Virus record (IMG/VR): IMGVR_UViG_3300020121_000089
Span: 1-41,635 of that record
Strand: one strand, 5' to 3'
DNA length: 41,635 nt
DNA from: a virus
The position numbers and the translations under genes were made by a program. Shown here in pieces: positions 31,565 through 39,092 of this stretch. Under the pieces are notes generated by a model, which saw nothing but the letters and a program-made list of their open reading frames with translations, ran no database searches and was not told where the DNA came from. Every line of letters starts with the position of its first letter. Position 1 is the first letter of the stretch.

Positions 31565-32515
31565 ATGGAAACGCCCACGATCGACGTAGAACCCGACGAC
31601 ACCGAATCCGCGGCGCTCGAGCTGCGCCGGCCCGATATCCCGGTGACGCTCTCCGAATTGGCGGCCCTCAAAGGTGAGGCCGTCGAGATCATCGAGGCGC
31701 GCGTGCAGGTGCTCGCGACGCTGCGCAAGGCCTCGATCCGTGCCACCTCGCCGGAAGATTGGCTGCTGTTCAAAGCGCCCGACGAGCAGGGCGGGCAGAT
31801 CGTCGGCTACCTGCAAGATTGCGGCTGCGATCGCGTGCGGGATCTCTACGGGATCGAGATCTTCAACGTGGCGCGGCCGGAAAAGGTGAGCGGCGTCGAG
31901 CCGGGGAACTTCCACTATCTGATCAGCGCGAGCGGCCGCTGCAAGCTCACACGCCAAGTCGTCGAGGAAATGGAAGGCGGCCGATCGTCCACGGATGATT
32001 TCTGCCGCGGGAAAGCCGGGGCCGAACTCGAGCTGCTCGTACGCAAGGCCGCGCGCGCGAACGTCGACGGCAATATCACGCGCGAACTTGCCGGCATGAA
32101 GTCGGTCCCGATCGCCGATCTCAAAGAGGCCTGGGCCGGCACCGACAAGATCGTCGAGCGGTGCCGCCTCGGCCGCGGATTCGGCACACGCGACGAGCGC
32201 GTCGGCGGGGCCTCGAGCAAAGCGCCCGACGTGGAGCCGCCGGTGTGCCCGCACTGCAACAGTAAGGGCGTGTACCGGCCGGCGAAAGACAACCGCGCCG
32301 CGTTCTACGGCTGCCCGAACTACAACAAACATCCGCAGCAGAAGTTCATCGTGAACGCCGACAAGTGGATCGCCGAGCAAGCGGCGAAACCGGCGGCCGC
32401 GGCCCCGGCCTCGAGCAGCACGCCGCCGGCCGCCTCGAGCAGCTCGGGCCCGCTGACGGCCGACGAGGTGTTCGGCAAGAAAAACGGCGAACGCGAACCC
32501 GGCCAGGACGGATAG
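31565..32515 (+). CDS. Zinc-ribbon protein of recombination-type operon (316 aa)
   Basis: A 316-residue protein. Residues 30-220 form a mixed domain with ARVQVLATLRKASIRATSPE, DWLLFKAPDEQGGQIVGYLQ, GNFHYLISASGRCKLT, KAGAELELLVRKAARANVDG and NITRELAGMKSVP. Residues 228-250 (CPHC...YGC) resemble a topoisomerase-type zinc ribbon. A low-complexity Ala/Ser/Pro tail follows. Placed before two nucleases and a methyltransferase, it may bind ssDNA or aid recombination, as inferred from the neighbours. AAAGGAAGC precedes the ATG. Confidence 0.65.
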   Translation: METPTIDVEPDDTESAALELRRPDIPVTLSELAALKGEAVEIIEARVQVLATLRKASIRATSPEDWLLFKAPDEQGGQIVGYLQDCGCDRVRDLYGIEIFNVARPEKVSGVEPGNFHYLISASGRCKLTRQVVEEMEGGRSSTDDFCRGKAGAELELLVRKAARANVDGNITRELAGMKSVPIADLKEAWAGTDKIVERCRLGRGFGTRDERVGGASSKAPDVEPPVCPHCNSKGVYRPAKDNRAAFYGCPNYNKHPQQKFIVNADKWIAEQAAKPAAAAPASSSTPPAASSSSGPLTADEVFGKKNGEREPGQDG

Positions 32516-32518
32516 GTC

Positions 32519-33349
32519 ATGCCGGCGAGGCCTGCGATCGTGCAGTCGGTATTCGAGGGGGCGATCCGCGAGATCAACGCGCTCGAGCTGCGGATCGTCA
32601 CGTTCGAGGACGACGCCGACGCGACGTTGTGGGAACAGGCCCGGCAGGTTGTCGAGCAGCTCGAGGCCGGGCTCTCGCAGCGGGCCCTGGCCGCGCAGTG
32701 GATCAACGTCCGAACCGGCGAACCGTATTCGCACACGCACGTTCAAGTCGTCGAGCGCGTGTGGCGTGGCAATTTAAATTGCCAACCGCGGCCGCGGTTC
32801 CGCGACGCGTACAACGCCATCACGAACGCCGGCTCGGCCCACGTGTCGCACAACTCGGGCGACAACGAGTGGTACACGCCCCGCGAATACATTGAGGCCG
32901 CGCGCCAGGTGCTCGGCGCGATCGATCTCGATCCGGCCTCGAGCGACGAGGCGCAAGCCGTCGTCCAGGCCGCGCGCTATTTCACCCTGGCCGACGACGG
33001 CCTGCGGAAACGGTGGCAGGGGCGCGTGTGGATGAATCCGCCGTACTCGAGGCCGGAGATCGAGCACTTCGTCGACAAGCTCGCGGCCGCCGTCGCCGAT
33101 CACGACGTGCCGGCGGCGATCGTGCTCGTGAACAACGCCACCGAGACCGAATGGTTCGCGACGCTCGGCGCGCACGCCGCGGCGATCTGCTTTCCGGCCG
33201 GCCGCGTGCGGTTCTGGCAGCCGAACACCGAATCGGCGACGCCGCTCCAAGGGCAGGCCGTGATCTACATCGGCGACGCGCCGCAGGCCTTCGCGCGCAC
33301 GTTCCGGCCGTTCGGGGCCGTGCTGTTCGCCGTACCGGAGGGCGTATGA
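32519..33349 (+). CDS. Phage Dam-like N6-adenine methyltransferase
   Basis: A 276-residue protein with an N-terminal helical part (LEQLEAGLSQRALAAQWINV) and a C-terminal methyltransferase of the phage Dam type (PF05869-like): NEWYTPREYIEAARQVLGAI, DLDPASSDEAQAVV, RYFTLADDGLRKRW, VWMNPPYSRPEIEHFVDKLA and VLVNNATETEWF. NPPY is the catalytic motif. Members often methylate adenine in GATC, and GATC is dense in this genome. Specificity here is not shown by sequence. Confidence 0.88.
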   Translation: MPARPAIVQSVFEGAIREINALELRIVTFEDDADATLWEQARQVVEQLEAGLSQRALAAQWINVRTGEPYSHTHVQVVERVWRGNLNCQPRPRFRDAYNAITNAGSAHVSHNSGDNEWYTPREYIEAARQVLGAIDLDPASSDEAQAVVQAARYFTLADDGLRKRWQGRVWMNPPYSRPEIEHFVDKLAAAVADHDVPAAIVLVNNATETEWFATLGAHAAAICFPAGRVRFWQPNTESATPLQGQAVIYIGDAPQAFARTFRPFGAVLFAVPEGV

Positions 33350-33891
33350 CGGCCGCGCCGTTCCGACAGTCGCGCGCGTTTATCCACGGCCGCGAGGCCG
33401 AGCAGCGCGTCGCCGCATGGTTGCAGGGCCGCGGCTGGTACATCATTCCGTCGTACGACTACAGCGGCGAGCACGGCGACAAGGCACCGAAGATCCAGGG
33501 CGCGCAAGACGGGATCGTGCTGCCGGATCTTGGGATCGCTCGAGCCGGCCAGATGAAGTGGGCCGAGGTGAAAGCGAAAGCCGGCCCGACGTTCACGGTC
33601 ACAACCCAAACCTACGATCACGGGATCGGCTATCGGAAGTGGCAACACTACCGGCGCGTGCAGCAGGAGACCGGCTGCCACGTGTGGCTGTTCATTCTCG
33701 AGGAATGTACGCAGCTGCTACTCGCCGAATCGCTCGACAAGCTCGGCGACGGCCGGCAGTACGACGACAACAAGATGGATCCCGGCGGCATGGTGTTCTG
33801 GCCGCGCCTGGCGTTCGGCTGCCGCGTGCTGTTGCACACGCTGCCAGGTTTCGATCTGTCGGGGCCGCTGCCGTTCGAGGTGCAACCGTGA
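33346..33891 (+). CDS. PD-(D/E)XK nuclease-like protein (181 aa)
   Basis: A short nuclease-like fold: HGREAEQRVAAWLQGRGWYI (Glu17 in the first helix), DGIVLPDLGIARAG (Asp61) and MKWAEVKAKAG with Glu74-x-Lys76, the acidic residues and lysine of a PD-(D/E)XK site. The RGWYIIPSYDYSGEHGDKAP segment resembles that of restriction-like resolvases. It overlaps the methyltransferase (ATGA) and next gene (GTGA). Possible roles are DNA end processing or resolution. Confidence 0.72.
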   Translation: MTAAPFRQSRAFIHGREAEQRVAAWLQGRGWYIIPSYDYSGEHGDKAPKIQGAQDGIVLPDLGIARAGQMKWAEVKAKAGPTFTVTTQTYDHGIGYRKWQHYRRVQQETGCHVWLFILEECTQLLLAESLDKLGDGRQYDDNKMDPGGMVFWPRLAFGCRVLLHTLPGFDLSGPLPFEVQP

Positions 33892-34877
33892 ACACGCCCG
33901 CCGCGATCGCCGAATCGATCGGGGCCTCGTGGGCACGCTTTCTCAGCGCCTCGAGCCGGCCGGCGAATCCGCACGCCCACGTGTACGCGTCAGCCTGGCG
34001 CGCGTGCGAGCGCCGCATGGCGTACGAACTCACACAACCCGAAACGCTGCCGCCCTGGCCGCCCGAGGTGCTCGCGAAGTTTCGCCGCGGCGACGATCGC
34101 GAGCGCGATCTGCTCGCCGATATGAGCCGGATCGGCCGCGACGCCGAGCCACCGTTCAACGTGATCGGCCAACAGGAACGGTTCACCCTGAAGGATCACA
34201 AGGGCCGCGTCGCGATCGCCGGCAAGGTGGACGCCCGGCTGGAAGTCGACGGCGTGCGCGCCCCGATCGAGGTGAAAGCCTGGTCGCCGTACATGGTGGA
34301 CAAGATCGACACGTTCGATCAGGTGTTCGATAACCCGTTCACGCGCTCGGGCGGCTATCAACTGCTCGCGTACCTGTTCGGCGCGGCCGAGCCGTACGGG
34401 TTCCTGCTGCTCGATCGCTCGGGGATCCCGCGGCTGCTGCCGGTGGAACTCGATCGGCACTTCGATCGCGTCGAGGAATTTCTCGCGAAGTCAGAGCGCG
34501 TGCTCGATCACGTGGCCGCCGGCACGCTGCCGACATTCCTCGACGGCGAGCCGCACGAGTGCCGGCGCTGCCCCTGGTACGGGCACACGTGTAATCCGCC
34601 GCTGTCGGCCGTCGGCGCAACGGTGCTCACCGATCCCGAACTCGAGGCCGCGCTCGAGCGCCGGGCCGCCTTGCAGGCCGCGGCCGACGAGTACGACGCG
34701 ATCGATCGCGACGTAAAGCAACGGCTGCGCGGGATCGAGTCGGGGATCGTCGGGCCGTTTCAGGTGATCGGCAAGTGGGGCAAGCAGTCGCGGCTCGAGC
34801 TGCCGCCCGAACTCCGCAAGCAATACACGATCACCGATCCGAAGGGCCGGTTCAGCTTGGAGATCACGCGGCTATGA
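33888..34877 (+). CDS. RecB/Cas4-like nuclease with four-cysteine pattern (329 aa)
   Basis: PD-(D/E)XK nuclease of the Cas4/RecB type. The active site shows in IAGKVDARLEVDGVRAPIEV and EVKAW: Asp115, Glu128-x-Lys130; then RSGGYQLLAYLFGA, the QhxxY motif. One cysteine lies near the N-terminus (Cys40, WRACERR) and three near the C-terminus (Cys225, Cys228, Cys235), the arrangement that binds an iron-sulphur cluster in Cas4 and AddB. After that a coiled region and GKWGKQSRLELPPELRKQY end the protein. A 5'-exonuclease for recombination or DNA repair is likely. GTG 33888 overlaps the upstream gene. Confidence 0.8.
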   Translation: MNTPAAIAESIGASWARFLSASSRPANPHAHVYASAWRACERRMAYELTQPETLPPWPPEVLAKFRRGDDRERDLLADMSRIGRDAEPPFNVIGQQERFTLKDHKGRVAIAGKVDARLEVDGVRAPIEVKAWSPYMVDKIDTFDQVFDNPFTRSGGYQLLAYLFGAAEPYGFLLLDRSGIPRLLPVELDRHFDRVEEFLAKSERVLDHVAAGTLPTFLDGEPHECRRCPWYGHTCNPPLSAVGATVLTDPELEAALERRAALQAAADEYDAIDRDVKQRLRGIESGIVGPFQVIGKWGKQSRLELPPELRKQYTITDPKGRFSLEITRL

Positions 34878-35713
34878 ACGACTCCCGCTACAGCGAGGCT
34901 CTCGAGATGCACGACCGCGCCAAGCGTGGGGATCCGCTCGATTCAGAAGTCGCAACAGGCATGCGGCGTCAGGGAATGGATCGGCAGACCGTGGCGGCCG
35001 GCGTACGAAACTACGACCGGCTGAAGCGCCGCCTCGAGCACGCGGCGACGTTTTTCCTTTCAACGCAGATCGCCGACGCAATTGCGGTGTCGAGTAGCGC
35101 GCTGCCGCTGTCGTTTCAGTGGATGAACACGATCTGCGCAACGTGGCCCGCCGGTTTTATGTGGTGCGAACGGCCGATCTATCGGCTCGACGCGCCGATC
35201 GAGGCGAAGCAGATCGGCGATCTGCCACTCGTGGCGATTGCCTGGTGTGTTGAGGCCGACGCGATCGACGTGTGGGCGTATGCACAATTCGGGAACCACA
35301 TGATGGTGTGCGGATTCGCTCAAATCGCCGAAGGTGCAACAGCCGACGTGCAAGGGGGCGACGAGCACGAGCGGTGGTTGCGCCGTTTCACCATGACCGC
35401 GTTGCTCTGGCTCGAACAACGAATCGTGGTTACGACAGCGGCGCGAGCGGAACGGCACGTCCGCAAACGCGTCAGCTCTCCCGACGCGCCTGTTCTGATC
35501 ATTCGGCTACGGCGAACGGAACCATCGGCACCGGCGCGGCCTGGTGCCGGTGTTGAGTGGTCGTGCCAATGGCAGGTACGCGGACACTGGCGTCGACAGT
35601 TTCATCCGAGCACCGGCGAGCGGCGGCCGCTGTGGATCGATGACTTTTGGAAAGGCCCCGCGGACAAACCGATCCGCGTGCACGACGGCCGGATCGTGGC
35701 CGCGGTGAGATAG
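34874..35713 (+). CDS. Conserved mobile-element-type hypothetical protein (279 aa)
   Basis: Begins MNDSRYSEALEMHDRAKRGD. The C-terminus VEWSCQWQVRGHWRRQFHPS, then RRPLWIDDFWKGPADKPI, recalls a C-terminal segment I know from unrelated hypothetical proteins of actinobacterial genomes (W-x-V-R-G-H-W-R, K-G-P-x-D-K-P). Nothing catalytic is evident. Its codon use is less GC-rich than that of the neighbours, which suggests recent acquisition. Overlaps the nuclease stop by four bases. Confidence 0.6.
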   Translation: MNDSRYSEALEMHDRAKRGDPLDSEVATGMRRQGMDRQTVAAGVRNYDRLKRRLEHAATFFLSTQIADAIAVSSSALPLSFQWMNTICATWPAGFMWCERPIYRLDAPIEAKQIGDLPLVAIAWCVEADAIDVWAYAQFGNHMMVCGFAQIAEGATADVQGGDEHERWLRRFTMTALLWLEQRIVVTTAARAERHVRKRVSSPDAPVLIIRLRRTEPSAPARPGAGVEWSCQWQVRGHWRRQFHPSTGERRPLWIDDFWKGPADKPIRVHDGRIVAAVR

Positions 35714-35718
35714 CCGTT

Positions 35719-35820
35719 ATGAGCAAACGGAAGCCGCCGAAATGGCTCACGACAAAAAAGCCGGTCACCGTGCGGCCCGCGGTGGCGCGTGTGGGGACAA
35801 AGCGAAAGGGCGGTTGGTGA
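35719..35820 (+). CDS. Tiny basic protein (33 aa)
   Basis: MSKRKPPKWLTTKKPVTVRP, then a Lys/Arg-rich end to GGW. The stop overlaps the next GTG start (GTGA) as most genes here do. Nine of the 33 residues are Lys or Arg outside the N-terminus; RNA or DNA binding is conceivable. No clear ribosome-binding site. Confidence 0.4.
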   Translation: MSKRKPPKWLTTKKPVTVRPAVARVGTKRKGGW

Positions 35821-36077
35821 TCGTGCGTACCGTCGACAAGCCGTGGCACATGACCGGCGCGCGCACGTTGTCGTTCCGCGAACGGCTGCGGCTGCTGTTC
35901 GGTACGCCGATCTTTGCGCGGTTCCTGTCGCCCGATGGGCGCTGTCACGCGGCCTGCACGATCGAATTCTTTGTGCAGGACGACTGGCCGCCGCCCGACG
36001 CGCGCGAAACCTGGCAGCACAAAACGAGCGGCAACCCGAGCACGACGGAAGCCGAGCTGATGAGGATGCGCCCATGA
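35817..36077 (+). CDS. Hypothetical protein (86 aa)
   Basis: VIVRTVDKPWHMTGARTLSF, RERLRLLFGTPIFARFLSPD, then GRCHAACTIEFFVQDDW. It resembles short phage proteins of unknown function. GTG 35817 is preferred over the earlier in-frame ATG 35742 because it removes overlap with the 33-residue gene and leaves the GTGA link. Ends by overlap at 36074. Confidence 0.6.
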   Translation: MIVRTVDKPWHMTGARTLSFRERLRLLFGTPIFARFLSPDGRCHAACTIEFFVQDDWPPPDARETWQHKTSGNPSTTEAELMRMRP

Positions 36078-36322
36078 GCCGGCGCGATGAACGACAGCGG
36101 GCGCAGGACGCGTTCGAACGCGATCGCCGACAGAACGAACGGCCAGGCGAGGCCGCGGTGAAGCTCGATCGCGATCCGCGATCGTGGGGTAGCTGGTGCC
36201 CTGGCTGGAAAGGCGGCCATCACGAGCGCGCCCGCGGCGAGGATAGCGTCGACGCGGCCGGCCGGATTCGGTGTCGCTGGTGTTACCGATGGTTCGATCC
36301 GCCGACAAAGGCGGCCCCGTGA
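36074..36322 (+). CDS. Small hypothetical protein with paired cysteines (82 aa)
   Basis: A basic helical first half (MSRRDERQRAQDAFERDRRQ), then SWGSWCPGWKGGHHE and RIRCRWCYRWFDPP. Cysteines and histidines could bind zinc. Overlaps both neighbours. Unknown function. Confidence 0.55.
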   Translation: MSRRDERQRAQDAFERDRRQNERPGEAAVKLDRDPRSWGSWCPGWKGGHHERARGEDSVDAAGRIRCRWCYRWFDPPTKAAP

Positions 36323-36534
36323 TCGCGTTTCTGCTCGGCGTGATCACCGGCTACTGGCTGACGTGGGCGACGCGGCGGCGATCGCCGTGCTGGTGGTACG
36401 GGCACACGTGGCGGTGGCAGTTCTCGCCGACGCGCATGTATCTCCGCTGCGATCTGTGCGGCGACGAGTCGCCAGGCTGGCAATTGTTCGGGCTGCCGCC
36501 GGGCTGCGAGCGGCTCGAGGTGAGGCGGCCATGA
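36319..36534 (+). CDS. Small membrane protein with zinc-ribbon-like end (71 aa)
   Basis: Starts VIAFLLGVITGYWLTWATRR, one hydrophobic span followed by positive residues. The outer or cytoplasmic part has WWYGHTWRWQFSPTRMYLRC, DLCGDESPGW and one more Cys (PPGCERL). GTG 36319 overlaps the upstream gene. Unknown function. Confidence 0.55.
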   Translation: MIAFLLGVITGYWLTWATRRRSPCWWYGHTWRWQFSPTRMYLRCDLCGDESPGWQLFGLPPGCERLEVRRP

Positions 36535-36863
36535 TGAACGCGACGACGCGCCCGACGACAAACCGATCGCGCCCTGAGGTGTGGAAGCACGGCGCGAACT
36601 GCTATGTGAACCACGGCTGCCGGTGTGCGACGTGCACGAAGGGCGCGCGGGAGTATCGCGCCCGCTACGCACGCCGGCCGCGGCTCGGTTCGGCCCCTGG
36701 CCGCGTCGTGCAGCCTGGCGATCCGATGTGGGAGGACGGCTTCAGTACCGGCATTAACTCGGAGATCCTCGACGATGACGACGACGAGGATCTCGAGGAC
36801 GACGACGACGACGACGATCTCGACGATGAGGACGACAACAACGATGACGAAATCGACGACTGA
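36531..36863 (+). CDS. Small protein with cysteine knuckle and poly-acidic tail (110 aa)
   Basis: Residues 16-40 have NCYVNHGCRCATCTKGARE, four cysteines in a possible zinc knuckle. Residues 41-60 are basic. Residues 80-110 are almost only Asp and Glu, coded by GAC/GAT repeats. The acidic tail could mimic DNA or block a DNA-binding protein; inference. Start ATG 36531 (ATG 36534 is also possible). Confidence 0.55.
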   Translation: MMNATTRPTTNRSRPEVWKHGANCYVNHGCRCATCTKGAREYRARYARRPRLGSAPGRVVQPGDPMWEDGFSTGINSEILDDDDDEDLEDDDDDDDLDDEDDNNDDEIDD

Positions 36864-36885
36864 TCCAAGGGAATGAGCAAACACC

Positions 36886-37269
36886 ATGTGGGCACGCCTC
36901 GACGACGAGCTGATCGATCACCGAAAGGTCTTCACGGCCGGCGAGGCGATCGGAAAAAACGGCCCGGCGATCGCGATCGGCTTCTATGCCGTGGGCCTCA
37001 TGTGGAGCAACAAGCATCTGACCGACGGCTATCTCCCGCTCGCGATCGTGAAAAGTTTCCGCCACGTCGACCATCCAGTCTCCGTCGCTGACGCGCTCGT
37101 GAAGGCTGAGTTATGGGAACGAAACGGAAACGGCTTTGTGATTCACGACTACGCGGAATTCGGGAACCCGCTCGCGTCAAAGGTCAAGGCCAAACGGCGA
37201 CGCGACAAGCTGCGCAAGCAGCGCGAACGGGCCGCCGAACGCGAGGCCGAGCACGGGGAGGATCGATGA
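36886..37269 (+). CDS. Replication-type winged-helix protein, apparently truncated (127 aa)
   Basis: Matches the N-terminal part of a phage replication-region family: MWARLDDELIDHRKVFTAGE, GKNGPAIAIGFYAVGLMWSN, KHLTDGYLPLAIVKSFRHVD, VADALVKAELWERNGNGFVI and HDYAEFGNP, followed by a basic helix VKAKRRRDKLRKQRERAAER. I recall members as longer, with a dipeptide-repeat (Asp-Pro or Ile-Pro) linker and a C-terminal domain. Here the frame ends at 37269, while similar linker-like sequence appears out of frame at 37380-37440. It may initiate replication at the repeat region just downstream. Confidence 0.7.
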   Translation: MWARLDDELIDHRKVFTAGEAIGKNGPAIAIGFYAVGLMWSNKHLTDGYLPLAIVKSFRHVDHPVSVADALVKAELWERNGNGFVIHDYAEFGNPLASKVKAKRRRDKLRKQRERAAEREAEHGEDR

Positions 37270-37346
37270 CGCCGATCGTGATCGGCGACACCTTGTGGCG
37301 GTGCGATCTGCCATTCGGGATCGCGTGGATCGTATGCGAGATCTAG
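37266..37346 (+). CDS. Tiny reading frame after the replication gene (26 aa)
   Basis: MTPIVIGDTLWRCDLPFGIA followed by six residues. It overlaps the replication-type gene by ATGA, the only support. It may be a fragment of a once longer protein. Confidence 0.25.
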   Translation: MTPIVIGDTLWRCDLPFGIAWIVCEI

Positions 37347-37543
37347 CCGGTACGGTTTATGCCGTCCGCGATCTGTCCACGGTGGACAAGTCGTGGACTC
37401 GCGCGCGCGCGATCCGGATCCGGATCCATAGATCCCGATCCGTAGGTACTAGCAACGAGCTAGTACCACAACCGGGTACTTCCGGCGTTTCTGTACTTGG
37501 AGATCTAGAACCTCGCGCTGCGAGTGTTGCCCATGCTGTCTGA
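37334..37543 (+). CDS. Low-complexity reading frame, possible remnant of the replication gene (69 aa)
   Basis: MRDLAGTVYAVRDLSTVDKS then WTRARAIRIRIHRSRSVGTS and a Ser/Thr/Pro-rich end. ARA-IRIRI-H resembles the dipeptide linker of longer family members; the +1 frame reads RARDPDPDP and stops. This suggests either a broken C-terminus of the 36886 gene or simply non-coding repeat DNA. Confidence 0.3.
   Translation: MRDLAGTVYAVRDLSTVDKSWTRARAIRIRIHRSRSVGTSNELVPQPGTSGVSVLGDLEPRAASVAHAV
37370..37467. other. Repeat-rich non-coding segment, candidate replication origin
   Basis: In under 100 bases: a palindrome GTCCAC-G-GTGGAC (37375-37387) with GTGGAC repeated at 37393; an alternating (CG) run (37400-37411); five GATC sites in 30 bases (37411, 37417, 37423, 37431, 37437); and a perfect 9-base stem GGTACTAGC/GCTAGTACC (37445-37453, 37459-37467) with loop AACGA. 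It lies right after the replication-type gene. Function as origin is inference. Confidence 0.45.
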
Positions 37544-37877
37544 ACGAACCGAAACCAAAGGCCGCCTGGTGGCAAAGCTCGTGCGCGAGCTGCTCGCGCG
37601 TGACACCTACACCTCGATCGCCGATCTGGCCGACGCGCTCAAAGCGTGGTGCCGGCAATTGGGGATCGTCTACACGAACGAGGACATCAACGAGGCCTTC
37701 CGGCTGATCGAATCGAACCGGCCTCTCCCGTTTGCGGCTCGTCGCGGTGAACTGACATCGCGCGTCACTCCTGGGTCGCCCCGGCCCAACGCGGAACTGG
37801 GAAGCCGCGGGCCGCAATTCTCACAGCGCGACGCCCTCGAGGCCCTCGAGCGGGTACGCCGGGGGCCGTCATGCTGA
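37533..37877 (+). CDS. Hypothetical helical protein (114 aa)
   Basis: LVAKLVRELLARDTYTSIAD, LADALKAWCRQLGIVY and EDINEAFRLIESNRPLPF give a helix-rich first 70 residues, possibly a helix-turn-helix. The rest is basic and low in complexity. ATG 37533 chosen; GTG 37524 is upstream. No good ribosome-binding site. Unknown function. Confidence 0.55.
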   Translation: MLSERTETKGRLVAKLVRELLARDTYTSIADLADALKAWCRQLGIVYTNEDINEAFRLIESNRPLPFAARRGELTSRVTPGSPRPNAELGSRGPQFSQRDALEALERVRRGPSC

Positions 37878-38140
37878 CGTGGGATCGCGTGAAGTATCCC
37901 CGGCGTTGTGGCGGCTGCGGCCGACACCTCGAGGTGGGCGCGCCGCTGTTCGTGATTCAGATCGGCCGGCTCGAGAAAGTGCGCGGGGAGTGCTGCGAGG
38001 GCCAGGCACCGCCCGAGCTGCCGCCGTACGTGCGGCCAGGGCCCGTGGAGATCACACCGTTCCGCCCGATTCAATCGATCGCGCACATGCTGCCGCTCGA
38101 CTGGCGGCGACGCCAGGCCGGCGACGACGGGGGCGACTAA
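37871..38140 (+). CDS. Small zinc-binding hypothetical protein (89 aa)
   Basis: CGGCGRHLEVGAPLFVIQI and GECCEG provide four cysteines of a zinc finger-like site, then a Pro-rich segment and RPIQSIAHMLPLDWRRR. Overlaps the upstream gene by seven bases. It shares its last base with the next start. Confidence 0.6.
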   Translation: MLTWDRVKYPRRCGGCGRHLEVGAPLFVIQIGRLEKVRGECCEGQAPPELPPYVRPGPVEITPFRPIQSIAHMLPLDWRRRQAGDDGGD

Positions 38141-38394
38141 TGGGGATCATGGTGGCGTTTCCTCGCGACGAGACTCTGCGCGAAGTGTTGCGCGAGCTGA
38201 CGCCGCCGTTTGCGGCACTCCCGAAAGCGTCGCACACCGCGCTCGATCGGCCGTGTGCGCGCTGCGGCCTGTTGCTCGCGATCAGTGCGAGCGAAGTCAA
38301 GGCCCTAATCAGGGCCGCGGCGCGGCTGTTGTGCCCGTGGTGTGCGGCGATCGAATTTGGGGATCCCGGCGGCCATCTGTATCGCGTGCATTGA
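38140..38394 (+). CDS. Small zinc-ribbon protein (84 aa)
   Basis: CARCGLLLAISASEVKALIR, AAARLLCPWCAA form two CxxC pairs about 25 residues apart, typical of a zinc ribbon. Shares start and stop bases with its neighbours. Placed directly before the resolvase gene. Function unknown. Confidence 0.6.
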   Translation: MGIMVAFPRDETLREVLRELTPPFAALPKASHTALDRPCARCGLLLAISASEVKALIRAAARLLCPWCAAIEFGDPGGHLYRVH

Positions 38395-38861
38395 TGAAAC
38401 TCGAATTCCGCGTGATCGGTGCGCCGGTTCCGAAAGGCAACATGACCGCGTTCGTGGCGAATGGCCGCGCGATCGTCACCGATGACAACCGCAAGGCGCT
38501 CAAAACCTGGCAACCGATGATCGCCGAGGCGGCAAGCCGGGCCCTGCTCGAGCGGCCGCTCGACGAGCGCCGCATGCTGCTCGACGGCGTGCGGCTGACG
38601 GCCGTGTTCACGTTGTCGCGGCCGAAGTCGGTCAAGCGCCGCCATCCGATCACGCGCCCCGATCTCTCGAAACTAATCCGCGGTGTCGAGGATGCGCTGA
38701 TCCGCGTGCTCTACACCGACGACGCGCAGATCGTCGAGCTGCTCGTCGCGAAACGGTACGGCGGCGTCGACGAACCGCCGTATCTCGATGTGTGCGTCGA
38801 GCCGGCAATGGGCGTGGTGCCCGTCGCGGCCAATCTGCCCCTATTCGGTGTGCCGGCATGA
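38394..38861 (+). CDS. rusA: RusA-family Holliday junction resolvase
   Basis: Endonuclease that cuts four-way junctions, 155 residues. The opening MKLEFRVIGAPVPKGNMTAF, then LTAVFTLSRPKSVKRRHPIT, RPDLSKLIRGVEDALIRVLY and TDDAQIVELLVAKRYG are the RusA pattern. The acidic catalytic positions show as Asp of RPDLSK and the pair in TDDAQI. The second acidic residue of the usual D-x-D-N motif is Ser here, a variant I also recall from other phage RusA proteins. It resolves DNA before packaging. Shares a base with the preceding stop. Confidence 0.88.
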   Translation: MKLEFRVIGAPVPKGNMTAFVANGRAIVTDDNRKALKTWQPMIAEAASRALLERPLDERRMLLDGVRLTAVFTLSRPKSVKRRHPITRPDLSKLIRGVEDALIRVLYTDDAQIVELLVAKRYGGVDEPPYLDVCVEPAMGVVPVAANLPLFGVPA

Positions 38862-39079
38862 ACGAGGATCTCGAACGATTGAAAGTGGAGCGGGCCGAAT
38901 GCAATGCGCGCTTGGCGGCCGCGCTCGTGTCGCGCCTGGCCGGCATGTCGGCCGACGAAGCGGAAACCGTGATCGCGCGGCTGCTGATGCAGGCGTACGA
39001 GCACGGCCGGCTGGATATGTACGTGCAGATCGACGAACAACTCAAACCGCTCTGGCAAGTGGCCGGCCTTGAACCCTGA
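38858..39079 (+). CDS. Hypothetical helical protein (73 aa)
   Basis: MNEDLERLKVERAECNARLA, VSRLAGMSADEAETVIARLL, MQAYEHGRLDMYVQIDEQL: nearly all helix, probably a coiled-coil dimer. Overlaps rusA by four bases. No family recognised. Confidence 0.55.
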   Translation: MNEDLERLKVERAECNARLAAALVSRLAGMSADEAETVIARLLMQAYEHGRLDMYVQIDEQLKPLWQVAGLEP

Positions 39080-39092
39080 AACGGAGGATCGC

